Shown one piece after another: positions 8,801 through 17,664 of a stretch of DNA of 64,000 nt. Each line of letters opens with the position of its first letter. Within the stretch, counting starts at the first letter, position 1. The notes below the pieces were generated by a model. That model had not been told where the DNA came from. It did not search any database and saw only the letters and a list, made by a program, of their open reading frames with translations. A program made the position numbers and the translations under genes. This stretch comes from Macrolepiota albuminosa (taxonomy: Eukaryota; Basidiomycota; Agaricomycetes; Agaricales; Agaricaceae). The stretch is from assembly GCA_027475525.1 (NCBI GenBank), contig JAMWFC010000055.1, positions 1,034,212 through 1,098,211 on the forward strand, given 5' to 3'.

Positions 8801-10920
8801 AATATGCTCCTTCCTTTCATAAACCCTGCTTGGTTTTTGTGTATTATGTTAGGGATAGCCATAGCCAGTTTGTTCTGTAACGCTCTTGTCATAATTTTGT
8901 AGTCCGTATTCAGGATGGTTATTGGTCTATAGTTCTCAATATCCGCTTTATCATTTTTCTTGTAAATTGGGCACATCCAGCCTCTCGCAAAATCGGTTCC
9001 CTCGTCTATTCCGTTTTTCTCGATATCTTCGAAGACTAATTTTAGTGTCTCTACTAGGTCGAATCCGCCCTCTCCCTTTCTCTTCCTTTCGCTGGCTCTT
9101 TCCTTTAGCAGCTTGTAGAGCTCGGATGGGATGCAGTCCGGGCCGGCTGCTTTTCCGTTTGGTTGGGATGTTAGCGCCTTGTTGATTTCCTCTTTTGTCA
9201 GTCTCTTCGCTAGTTTCGCTTTCTGATTCTGTGGGATTTTTTCACTAACCATTTTTAGGGCGTTTTCTATGTCGATCGCCCGTTGGGCTTCATCCATGGT
9301 GGCCTCTGCTTTTTGTAGGCCTTCGTGATATTTCATTGCTATGTCGGCCATGTCCTCTGTTCTGGTCGCATACGTCCTTCTCCCTTCTATTCGGCCATCG
9401 TTCTCTTTTGGCATTCGTAGGCGCCTTATTACGTCCCTCGGTTTTTTCTCACTGTTTTGGTTCACCCACTGTCTACAGATCGTTTCGGAGAATTCATGTA
9501 TATTTGCCTTGGTTGCCACTTTACCCCTGTCATGTTTTAGCATGAGGGTTTGTTTCAGATCCTCCCCCAGTATTCCTGCTGTCATCTTTCTGTCGTCTTC
9601 GTTTAGCAAGGTATCATTTAGGGTTGTTTTTATCTTCTGTTTCAGTTCCTTTATTCTTCTGTCTAGGGGAGCTATTACCGTCTTCGAGCGGTCTTTAGCT
9701 ATATTGACTAAGTCTTTTTTTAGTTCTTGCCAGGTTCGTTGTATGCCGGTCTGACCATTTTCGGTTTGTCTTCCATTTGCTGCGGCGTCCCTTTGTGCCT
9801 CAATCTGCTTTTGTGCTTTTTCGGCCAGACTTTCGATTTGCTGCAGTAGTTTTCTATCACTTAGTAAGTGTATTGGCCATGGCCATCTTCCTTTGCCCAC
9901 AAAGGGGTCACCGTAGTTTTCGATGTGCACTGATGCCAGCTTATGATCCGTTGGTATTTCAGTCTCCAGGATCTCCCAGCTGGCCGCGTTGTTTATGATG
10001 GATCGTGTAGCATAGATTCTGTCTATGCGTGACTCCGAACCTGAGGACTTTTGTGTTAGTGTGTATTCTTTCTTGTTCGGGTGAGCTTCTCTCCATCCAT
10101 CTGACAGTTGAAAGTCTCTCATCATCTCTATCAGGTTTTCTGTAGCCGTTGCGTTGTCTCTATGGCTTGGAAGGCGGTCTATAGCTTCCTCCACTACGTT
10201 GAAGTCTCCGAGGATTATGTCTGGACGGGGGAGTGTTGTGTTTTCCGCCCATTTGTTGGTCAGACTCGCCCAGAAGTCTGCGTTTTCTCTTTGGCTATTT
10301 GGGGCGTAGATATTCAGGATTGTTAGTTCTTTATCAGCGTGCCACGGTATTGTTATCATCATTGCCCTGCCTTGTATTACGTCTATGGGTTTTACGTCTT
10401 CCCAGTTGGTTAAGCTTTTGTTGACCGCAAATGCAACACCTCTAGCGTTAGGTTGTTCTGGGTCTGAGGAGCTATATATAGCCAGGTTTTTCAGTTTCTC
10501 GTTTAGTTCAGTAGTCTGTTCAGGTCTTAGGTGTGTTTCCTGGATCGCCATGATGCTTAGTCGGTGGGATTTCATGAGTCTGGTCACCCTGTTCCATTTA
10601 TGGTCTGTATTGTAGATGGTGTTTGCTCCTCTTCCCTGGATGTTTAGTGAGCCTATTTTAATGTTCGCCCTTGTGTTTTTTTTTGTTCTCTTTCTGTATA
10701 TTTCCGCTTCTAGTTCTACTTCCAAGTCGTGCGGTTCTTCCCCCCTCTCTAGGTTCCCATCTGGTGGTGGGGCCCTCCTAGGGTACGTCTCCCCGTCGTA
10801 TGATTGTGTATCCTCGGGGGCGTTTTGGTAGTTACTACTCGGATCTGCCAGCCCTTCCTCTCTGAATTCCCCTGCTACCACAGGAGTGGTCAGATCAGGG
10901 TTGGGTGTTCCAATCTCCAT
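5818..10920 (-). CDS. LINE ORF2: endonuclease, reverse transcriptase, RNase H
   Basis: 1700 aa, unbroken, starting at a true ATG. Residues ~86-340 are an APE-like endonuclease: SLNIQGRG, IQETHL, LGDFNV and TDHKL hold the metal and catalytic residues that nick the target. Residues ~560-950 are the reverse transcriptase: ENYRPI, QAGFMKGRS, VALDQEKAYD, RQGDPLSCLLF and the FADD catalytic box near residue 832. Residues ~1265-1380 are RNase H, with TDGS, TGELYA, IKSDSKYA and EEADELAKEG supplying the acidic active site. Near residue 1520 is a Cys/His motif (CSECNCEDSMEHILLHC) of the zinc-binding type often found at LINE C-termini. Together these carry out target-primed reverse transcription in cis. 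No stop, frameshift or missing catalytic motif is visible. Confidence 0.97.
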   Translation of the reverse strand: MEIGTPNPDLTTPVVAGEFREEGLADPSSNYQNAPEDTQSYDGETYPRRAPPPDGNLERGEEPHDLEVELEAEIYRKRTKKNTRANIKIGSLNIQGRGANTIYNTDHKWNRVTRLMKSHRLSIMAIQETHLRPEQTTELNEKLKNLAIYSSSDPEQPNARGVAFAVNKSLTNWEDVKPIDVIQGRAMMITIPWHADKELTILNIYAPNSQRENADFWASLTNKWAENTTLPRPDIILGDFNVVEEAIDRLPSHRDNATATENLIEMMRDFQLSDGWREAHPNKKEYTLTQKSSGSESRIDRIYATRSIINNAASWEILETEIPTDHKLASVHIENYGDPFVGKGRWPWPIHLLSDRKLLQQIESLAEKAQKQIEAQRDAAANGRQTENGQTGIQRTWQELKKDLVNIAKDRSKTVIAPLDRRIKELKQKIKTTLNDTLLNEDDRKMTAGILGEDLKQTLMLKHDRGKVATKANIHEFSETICRQWVNQNSEKKPRDVIRRLRMPKENDGRIEGRRTYATRTEDMADIAMKYHEGLQKAEATMDEAQRAIDIENALKMVSEKIPQNQKAKLAKRLTKEEINKALTSQPNGKAAGPDCIPSELYKLLKERASERKRKGEGGFDLVETLKLVFEDIEKNGIDEGTDFARGWMCPIYKKNDKADIENYRPITILNTDYKIMTRALQNKLAMAIPNIIHKNQAGFMKGRSIFNQVKTTKLMIDYAEESGEEGVIVALDQEKAYDKIMHDYLWKVLEKYNLPSNFINTVKALYKDAETTVTINGVDSAPFRVERGVRQGDPLSCLLFNIAIEPLATALRKSDIRGFKVEGMQERLITLLFADDTTVFLSKMDGFDELSEILDRWCQASGAKFNIKKTEIIPIGPETYRKRVREKRRVHPEDVGNEIPEGINIAKEGEMTRILGSWVGNKIEQCNPWGPVIQKIERTLKQWGKSNPSMKGRRHIVNMFVGGLTFYLTKVQGMPKEIEERLERTIRNFMWDNSTPSIRLDILYDPIEKGGRNLLDIASRNEAIHLSWLKDYMRCGEDRPIWAYIADELIRRNARATDKITDSLDGVNQFLQTWRAKTRKTSTLPKDIKKMLEAGIRNGVKVWGYNLSDKAKMDMPLWHHPGRIMTEQRNQSAEKNKHIRQTHKVSTVGDACRMLMRLVDNSHRRNDYCRCKPCMSDMARGCITPNTCTEIVGRLMTRITPDWLPAMTPQKGYEDEVTTSTGITIYRRQGIINDLESAVRVFMEDEVELTNKYGDTENDIRPQNLTIAYTDGSCMKNGSEDAEAGSGVWFGRDDARNISDNVPGIIQSNQTGELYAIQAAAAQITEGILHIKSDSKYAIEGLTKYITKWDDAGWIGVKNGPRLRLAREKIEARRGPTWFEWIKGHNGEEGNEEADELAKEGVSVQRTTQPDDAFGAGRWRYGAKLNAITQSLLYKGVRMRVSDPHKERKITEENITKIQQSINATVGETPTKERIWKSMHHKDFTRTVREFLWKSTHGIYKVGNYWKHIPGYEERAVCSECNCEDSMEHILLHCKAPGQEEIWQAVITWWKLRGVDWKKPDIGGIMGCGTVHWRNKEGRIIKGNTRLHRITVTEAATTIWALRCNRVIRGAEDRLNELSGADAINILRKRMLARLNLDRQLSRRRKGSRLRINRHQIEGTWKGLLEHNGDLPREWPRQAEVLVGIRDPNSSEGRYPPNG

Positions 10921-11434
10921 ATGATTTATATTCGCGATCGCAGTATTAATCTCTGTTTACGATCATATAACAGAGGATAGGTGGGAATTCCGTCCCTTAG
11001 GTTTCCAGTCGCCTTTACTGGATCCTAGTGTCCTCGGCCGCACTGTCAAAGCTCGCCCGCAGCCATATGTCCAGATTAGGCTCGGTTTCGGATTGACTTC
11101 GTCTGTGAGACACGCCTCGGGAGGCCTGAATAGGCCGGCGCTTGTAGATGGCTACTCTCGGGCTTGCCATCGCCTCCTTCCATAGAGGGATCACCCTCTC
11201 CCAGGGCTTTCCTGTTCGAGCAGTAAATGTGGGCCCTGGGAGATTCAGACAACGCTCACTGGGTCGCTGTTGTCCTCCCACTCGGGAATCCTACTTATTC
11301 CCGTCTTCGGATATAGTCTGGACCCCATTCCGAATTGTGGTAGATATTATTCTAATTTTGGGTACTCCTCGGTTCGGAGGCTTACTAGCGTAGGTTTTTA
11401 TTTTGCATCGTTTATACAGGAGGGTTTATACTAT
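10921..11434 (-). other. LINE inter-ORF segment
   Basis: 514 bp between ORF1 and ORF2 of the LINE. There is a minor 88-codon frame at 11015-11281 with no recognisable content. The gap implies that ORF2 is translated by re-initiation or an internal entry mechanism, which is inference. Confidence 0.6.
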
Positions 11435-12868
11435 TTAGATCGGTCCACCCCTACCCCTTCCTCGGAAGCTGCTCCCTCTGATGCTCATGTTGTTTTGCCC
11501 TAATTTTGCGTCCTCTGTATGGCGTTGAGGTGCCTCGCCCTTTGGGCCTAGCCAGCCTGGGATTTTGGGGAATGGGCATAGTCCTGCAGGGTGGTCCATG
11601 CTCTTGCATCTTGTGCATTTAAAGGTGCGGGTCGAACCGACTGACATGTACGGGATGTAATACCTCAGACCTTTTAGAAGTGTGACCCATTCGTTGTGGG
11701 TGGCGATGTCTTGTGATATTACTTGGATGTGGATGTTCCAGAGCACTTCCGACCCTGCGTTCTTTGGGCGTGCTATGGTGAGTGGATATGCTCTGACTGT
11801 GTCGGCATGGTGGAATAATATTTCTGCAGGGGTTATCGCTTCGAAGTCGTTTTCGTCTGGTGGGAAGTTTTGGGATAGGAAATCCATTAGTTTCTGGCTT
11901 TCTTTCATCGCGTTGCATACGAGGTTCGCGATTCTTCGTCCTCCCTCTTCGCTTGCTGGAACTCGGAAGTTGGTTAGGGTGAAGGCATATGATGACAGTT
12001 GGGGGGAGAACGGTATTGCCAGGAATGTTGCGTACGATGTTGACCATACTCCTCTTTGCACCAACGCTTGTGCGACGTGGAGGGGTGCTGCCGTGACATA
12101 CAGCCATGGGGGTCTACTCGCTCCGTTGTGGGGCCCGATTGGCTCTCCTACCTGTATTTCGTCCGTTCCAAAGAGCCTGGCTATGCTTGTCTGGAACTTA
12201 TCTGCTGTTGCTGACCTGTCGGTCTCAGTGCCTGCATCTAGGGGGTAGATAAAGCATTTGCAGACTCCGTCTGTTTTCCATTCGTGGACCACGTCAAGCG
12301 CTGTACCTGCGAAGACGTTCAGGCTTGTCCATCCATGCACAACTGGGTATCCCCCTTGTGGGATCGGGGTTAGCATCGTGTGGTCGTATGTGGTGTATGG
12401 GGGGTTGTCATTTTCTTGCGCGTTGGGGATTCCCTCGTGCTGTTCCCTCCTCGTTTCCTGGCCCGTTCCTGCTCCCATTACTAATGGTGTTCCGCGGTTC
12501 AACTGTGGGGTACCTCCTGTCCCCATGCTCATTCCCAGCCTTTCCCTTGCCGTTATTGGGGTGGCTCTATTTCTACTCCCGCTTATTTCCTCGCTGTCTT
12601 CTCTCAGGACTCCGTCCCACTTCATTCCTTCGTCTTCCTCCATCGCGTCATTTGCCAGTGGGGTTTTGTTGAGTGGTGGGGGTGTCGTCAGGGCGTAGTC
12701 ATTCGGAGTGTTAGGTTGTGAGTGGGTCTGGCCAGTTGCTTTTGGGGTCGCGGGTCCGTCGCCTTTCTGCAAGTCCTGCCCGTTGATTGCTCTTGCTTCT
12801 GGCGTGTGCGGTTCGGGAGATCTAGTCGCCTCTCTCCTAGCTTTCCTCTTCAGTGAGGATTGTTCCAT
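11435..12868 (-). CDS. LINE ORF1, gag-like RNA-binding protein
   Basis: 477 aa from a true ATG. The N-terminal ~150 residues are low-complexity, rich in Pro, Thr, Gly and Glu. The middle is a globular region. Near residue 420 lies one CCHC zinc knuckle, C-x2-C-x4-H-x4-C (CTRCKSMDHPAGLC). The tail is Gly/Arg-rich (RGRGRGG), as in RNA-binding proteins. In Tad-like elements this protein packages the element RNA. It precedes ORF2 in the same orientation, so both are probably made from one full-length transcript. Confidence 0.9.
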   Translation of the reverse strand: MEQSSLKRKARREATRSPEPHTPEARAINGQDLQKGDGPATPKATGQTHSQPNTPNDYALTTPPPLNKTPLANDAMEEDEGMKWDGVLREDSEEISGSRNRATPITARERLGMSMGTGGTPQLNRGTPLVMGAGTGQETRREQHEGIPNAQENDNPPYTTYDHTMLTPIPQGGYPVVHGWTSLNVFAGTALDVVHEWKTDGVCKCFIYPLDAGTETDRSATADKFQTSIARLFGTDEIQVGEPIGPHNGASRPPWLYVTAAPLHVAQALVQRGVWSTSYATFLAIPFSPQLSSYAFTLTNFRVPASEEGGRRIANLVCNAMKESQKLMDFLSQNFPPDENDFEAITPAEILFHHADTVRAYPLTIARPKNAGSEVLWNIHIQVISQDIATHNEWVTLLKGLRYYIPYMSVGSTRTFKCTRCKSMDHPAGLCPFPKIPGWLGPKGEAPQRHTEDAKLGQNNMSIRGSSFRGRGRGGPI

Positions 12869-13585
12869 GTTTCGTATTGCTTGTAGGACGGGGAGAGTTT
12901 TTATACTAGCGCCTTGTCACGCTGCTTTGTGTCTCTTTTAGTCGTACTTCTCCGTTTACCTATCGTTCCATGTTCGTTTTCTTTGTTCTTTTCACTGGTG
13001 TTTCATGTTGCCCATCTTTGAATTCATTACTGGGCGTTGTCCTTCCGATCTCATGGATGTGTTTCGGACGGCTTATGGCCTTGACAGTCGTCTTACTCTT
13101 ATTCCGCTCTCACGGATTTCCGCTAGTGTGCGGGTTTAGTTATTCCGGGGTTTCATTCCCTCACTTACTACGCCAGTCCTTTGTTTCTTTTCCTTTGTCT
13201 TAAATTCTTATTTTCGCTGTGTGAGTAACTTTTTTGGGTGGATGGGTGGGTGTTGCTTTAGTCAAATGAAAAATTTTTAGGGCGGGGCGGTGCCCCTATG
13301 TCCGTGTCTCAGTGGGTTATTCATTGACTTATCGTGCAACGGGGATGTCTGGGGGGGTGGTTACTCCTTTTCTGGGCTGTGGCTTTCGTCCTTCCAGTTC
13401 TCTGTCATCGCAGGCGGAGCCTGCTCGGGAGGCTGGATGGTTGTTCGATCTGTTTTTTGCAGATTCGAACTCCGACCATGGTGGTGGTACGGAACAAAGG
13501 ACCCCCCGGCTGGATGGTTGTTCGATCTGTTTTTTGCAGATTCGAACTCCGACCATGGTGGTGGTACGGAACAAAGGACCCCCCC
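12869..13585 (-). promoter_or_regulatory. LINE 5' leader / presumed internal promoter
   Basis: About 717 bp upstream of ORF1. LINEs of this kind usually carry an internal promoter here; I see no defined motif. Its outer edge has a perfect 2 x 77-bp direct repeat (13431-13584) ending at the insertion junction. Confidence 0.5.
13431..13584. repeat. Perfect 2 x 77-bp tandem duplication at the LINE 5' edge
   Basis: 13431-13507 equals 13508-13584 base for base, and the match stops exactly at 77. The second copy ends at the junction of the LINE and its target-site duplication. That is where a repeat contig and a flanking contig would share a k-mer. Probably an unmerged assembly overlap. Confidence 0.95.
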
Positions 13586-13601
13586 TTGCTGAAATCAATT
13601 T
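13586..13601. repeat. Right target-site duplication of the LINE
   Basis: TTGCTGAAATCAATTT, identical to 5610-5625. It continues into TCAATCCCGACTG, which must be the original MVD1 5' flank. Confidence 0.95.
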
Positions 13602-13817
13602 CAATCCCGACTGAATTATCTGCGTCACGTGTCGTTAGTCAGCGTTCCCACGATTGGTGTCCGACGCGGTGTCTTTGTGCTTCCACCATCGAACAAAGAC
13701 AGGGAGCTCATCGTCTATCACAGCGACCAAACTTCATTACTCATCGCTCTCTCCGTCGCCCCATCTATCTTGCAACCTCGCGGTCGCCGGCTTCAGGCAT
13801 CAGTACCTGTAGATGCG
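13602..13817. promoter_or_regulatory. Former MVD1/CCR4 divergent promoter
   Basis: Before the LINE inserted, these ~215 bp separated the MVD1 start (minus) from the CCR4 start (plus). The region holds a CACGTG palindrome at about 13626. It still adjoins CCR4 but is now separated from MVD1 by the whole element. Confidence 0.6.
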
Positions 13818-16273
13818 ATGTACTACCCGCACCAGTCCCCCGGTATTGCACACAAGCTGGCGAACCACCACGACCAGTCGTCGTGGCCGCGGCCTCACCA
13901 CCAAGTGCTCGGCCCTCCAGGCTCGCAGCCAACTGTGGGGCCCCCGCCGCCGTCCCAGGGCTATGCAATCTATACAAACGGAAACGTAAACGCCATCCAA
14001 CACCATCCACACCACCCCCACACCATTCCAATCCAACATCATCATCACCAGAACTCTCTTTCTCACTACCCTTCTCCTCCAAATGGTCATTCTTTGCAGC
14101 AGCATGTGCTCTCTCAGGGTTCTCCGGCCAGCGGTCCCGGTCAGGTAATATCTCAGCACTGGCAACAGCAGCTTCTCAAATGCGAGGTGCGTCTGTCATC
14201 GTCTGATGTTTCCCCATTCTCCCTTATTATGTCACCGTGCTTCGTCACAGATATGTCGTTCTTCGCGTGCGCTGTTCCACCGTGCCATTGCAAGCGCAAT
14301 GGCCTCGCGTACTGTTACAAAAGCCGCAATCCCAATCACAAACCCAAACTTTGTTAAACCGTCATCAGAAACCAACGGCTCCTCCGAATCGTCTGAACTT
14401 TCAGAGTCGTCTCCCACGACAACTCCCGCCACCGCCGTCAACCATCCATCATCGACAGTGGCCCCTGTCAAGGCTCCTCGGCCCACGTCCATACGCCCAC
14501 CAGAGAGTACATGGGTCTCTCTTGACATGGGTGGGGTGGGCATCAAGAATCTTCCATCCTTCTCTCTTCTCTTCACATACGACTTCCTGAACAACCTTTA
14601 TCTTAATCACAATGCCTTTACCATCGTGCCCCCCCAGATCGCAAAGCTCCGGCACCTCGAACTCCTCGACCTCTCAGGGAACCGTATCACAGAACTTCCT
14701 CCGGAAATGGGCAGGCTAACCCAACTCAAGGAGTTTTACCTCTTCGACAACCAGATAACTACAATCCCTCATGAATTTGGCACCTTGCATCAGCTGAAGA
14801 CACTAGGGATCGAAGGTAATCCATTAGATGCGGGTATGAAACAGCTCATTCAGAAAGACGGGACACCGGCTTTTATTTCCTACCTTCGGGACTCTTGTCC
14901 GGTCCCCCCGCCACCACCTAAGCGGGTGTTGAAGAACCTCCTGTCTCCTGCGGAAGAGGAGATCATGCAGTCGGATCCGTATACAGAGACCATCAGCGTG
15001 TTAAGCTATAACATTTTGTGCGAAAAGTATGCGACCGAAAAGCTGTATGGGTACACGCCTGCGTGGGCGTTGACGTGGGATTACCGCAAGGGCCTCGTAC
15101 TCGAGGAACTTAAGAGCCACGAAACGGATTTCTTGTGTCTGCAGGAGGTGGACGGTGCTGCGTATGAAGACTATTTCCTGCCACATCTCCAGGCTCGTGG
15201 TTACGATGGTTTTCATTGGCCCAAGTCGCGGTACAAGAACAAGAAAGACGCTGAGCGAAGACAAGTAGATGGATGTGCGACGTTTTACAGGGCATCCAAG
15301 TACGTTATTTTTCATTTGAGCTATTCCTTATTGGTGTGCTGATTCCATGTCAGATACACTCTCGTAGAGAAGCAGCTCATTGAATTCAGCGCCGTGGCAA
15401 TGCAACGAGCCGACTTTGAGAAGACAGACGACATGTTCAACCGTGTGCTCGTCAAGGACAATATTGCTGTCGTGTGTCTTATGGAGGACAAGCAAACGCA
15501 CACCCGCTTCATCGTTGCGAATGCACATCTTGACTGGGACCCCATGTTCAGCGACGTCAAGCTTGTTCAAGCCGCTCTCCTCCTCGACGAAGTCGAGAAG
15601 ATTGCAACAAACTTTGCAAAGTATCCGCCTCCACCTCCACCTTCTGCTCAGCCGACAAATAGCGACGAGGCCGACCCCGGGGGAGGCGGTGGCGGTGATG
15701 GCAGCATGATCGATTTTGATGGCCCTTCTGCATCGGCATCCTCATCGAAGCCCCTCCCACGGTCCGCTCCGCATTACGCGGACGGGACGAAGATCCCGAT
15801 GATTGTCTGCGGGGACTTCAACTCCATCCCTGAGTCTGGTCTGTACGAATTTGTCTCGACGGGCCAGTTGTCCCCGGACCATGTCGACTTTCTAGGGCAC
15901 AAATATGGCAAGTATACAACGGAGGGTATGAAGCATCGATTGGGCTTGAAGAGCGTGTATGCGGCTCCAGGGGCCGGAGAGCCCCCGTTGACTAATTACA
16001 CGCCGACGTTCCAGGGTTCGATTGATTATATATGGTACTCGACGGCGAATTTGGCAGTGAACAGCGCGCTGGGAGAGGTGGACAAGGGGTATCTGGAGAA
16101 CCAAGTGGGGTTCCCGAATGCTCATTTTCCTTCAGAGTACGTGGTTTTTCTTTTGTGGAGTGTCGTTTTGTAGCGTGCTGATGGTTCGTTCAAGCCATGT
16201 GTGCATCACTGCCTCGTTCCGTGTGAAACCGCCACGAGATAACCCGCCCAGACCACCACCCACGTTCTCATAA
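13818..16273 (+). CDS. CCR4: CCR4 deadenylase, catalytic subunit of CCR4-NOT
   Basis: Exonuclease that shortens mRNA poly(A) tails in the cytoplasm. Exons 13818-14186, 14251-15299, 15354-16136 and 16195-16273 give 759 aa with phases that close. The first exon is rich in His, Pro and Gln. After it comes the conserved SAMASRTVTKAAIPIT segment. Leucine-rich repeats occupy residues ~235-310 (LYLNHN, LDLSGNRITELPPEMG, LKEFYLFDNQIT) and bind the CAF1 nuclease. The EEP nuclease domain spans ~370-750: SYNILCEKYA, the catalytic Glu in LQEVDG, the metal site CGDFNSIP, and SDHVCI at the end. A Gly-rich and Ser-rich insert lies near residues 560-600. The start was chosen at the first ATG after the upstream stop; MYYPHQSP is typical of Ccr4 N-termini. 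Confidence 0.95.
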
Positions 16274-17664
16274 GTCGTTTGTTTGGGTTATTTTTCGGGC
16301 GCTGAATGTGTCGTGCGGACATTGGTTCACATATTCTTTCTCAGTGCTTTCCTATTTGTCCCCCCAAACTTTCCATGTTCGTCCAACGTGTCGTACTTAT
16401 AATGGCGGGTGCGCCGCGCGTCGCCACCACTCGCTGTCACTTCACTATATCTTGTTTTATTCCATTTCTTTTTTCCCCCCTTTCAGTGTGTCTGTGTTGT
16501 TTCTTAGTATATAACAAGTTCTTTTTTCCTCCTCTGTTCTCTCTTTGTGCTCATGAGGTTTTTCTTTCTCCCCCACTTGCATTATTTTCCTTTATTCTTC
16601 TTTTTCTTCCACGAGTTGATTCCTTTGTTCAGATTTATTAATTCTCAAGCCCCCAACCCCCCCTACCTCACCCCGCCCTTTTTGTTATTGCTTTCACGTT
16701 GCCATTCTTCACAACTCTCCACTCAGACAAACTTTCTCTTGTGTCTTATTCGATTAGCATCTACTCCTCCAGTCTATTTTGTGTAGTTGTATGGCTCTCG
16801 TCGCATCTGATTAACAAGAAATTTTTTAATCCCTCAGAGAGACGGTGCGTCTGCGAGTACAAGTTTTATATTCCATTCCATACCCGTATGCATGGATGGA
16901 TGGGATGGATGGTGGTCTTTGGGGCTTTCGTTTTCTGAGATTTTTGCTCCGAGGAATGTGGGAGTTGGTTGGGTAACAAATATCTTGTTTGTTTCCTGCA
17001 TAAGGGCGATTGGGATTATTTGGAGCTCAGGGATAGATTGGATTGGTATTGATATAAGTATGTGAGTTGTTGCGGTTGAACTTACACTGTGTTATATTAT
17101 GCATTGGGCATTGGATCCTGATGCGGACGACTCGGATGAGGCCTTGGTTCAGGAGGGGTTACCTTGTGGCTTTAAGACCTGGATCGAGATAGTGGTAGTC
17201 GTTTTCGTTTGAAAAGGTGGGTTGTTGTCCCCACCTAGACTAGCCGCGTCAGGTACAGCGCGGTTACCTTCACTGCGCCCTCCCTAGTTTGGATTGGGTC
17301 TTAGTGAGTCGTCAGTTGTGAGACGTCATGCGTCGCCCTTGAGCGGTATTCTGGAGTGGAGACTCTCCCTTGCCTCCTTACCCAACCCCGAAGCGCGGGT
17401 ATACTTGATGGAAAGAAGGGATGCTGCGCTACTTTACCTTTACCTGGTCCACAGGCACTCCAGTGACGAATCGCGTAGTGAACCTCGATGGGATAATTTT
17501 ATCGTGGTTCTGATTGCCTGAGGTCGCGAAGATGGATACTGACAATCAGATAAATGAAATGTGACATTGAGATCTGTCACATACACTCACGTCGACTCGT
17601 GACGTACCCTCAGGGTGCCTGCTGACACTGACAAAAAGTGCAACCTTGTATTACGACTCAAAGC
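16274..17664. other. Intergenic region between CCR4 and muskelin
   Basis: The first ~500 bp are T- and C-rich, presumably the CCR4 3' end. A stretch at 17100-17560 is more GC-rich and contains a hairpin (GGTGGG..CCCACC, 17217-17236), but I cannot name it. No coding frame is convincing. Confidence 0.45.

Larger units (their letters stand above)
5626..13585 (-). mobile_element. Full-length Tad-clade non-LTR retrotransposon (LINE)
   Basis: About 7.96 kb as assembled. Order on the minus strand: a 5' leader (12869-13585), ORF1 with a zinc knuckle, a 514-bp inter-ORF segment, ORF2 with endonuclease, reverse transcriptase and RNase H, a ~165-bp 3' UTR and a poly(A) tail. Perfect 16-bp direct repeats flank it. 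Both ORFs are open from ATG to stop, so the copy looks young and possibly mobile. An RNase H domain after the RT, with an APE-type endonuclease, fits the fungal Tad clade. It lies in the same orientation as MVD1. The leader carries a 77-bp tandem duplication that is probably an assembly artefact, so the true length may be about 7.88 kb. Confidence 0.95.

Noticed and set aside
5825..12941. Many plus-strand ORFs opposite the LINE
   Set aside because: They are shadows of the two long minus-strand LINE ORFs, with hydrophobic, Ser/Cys-rich composition and no domains.
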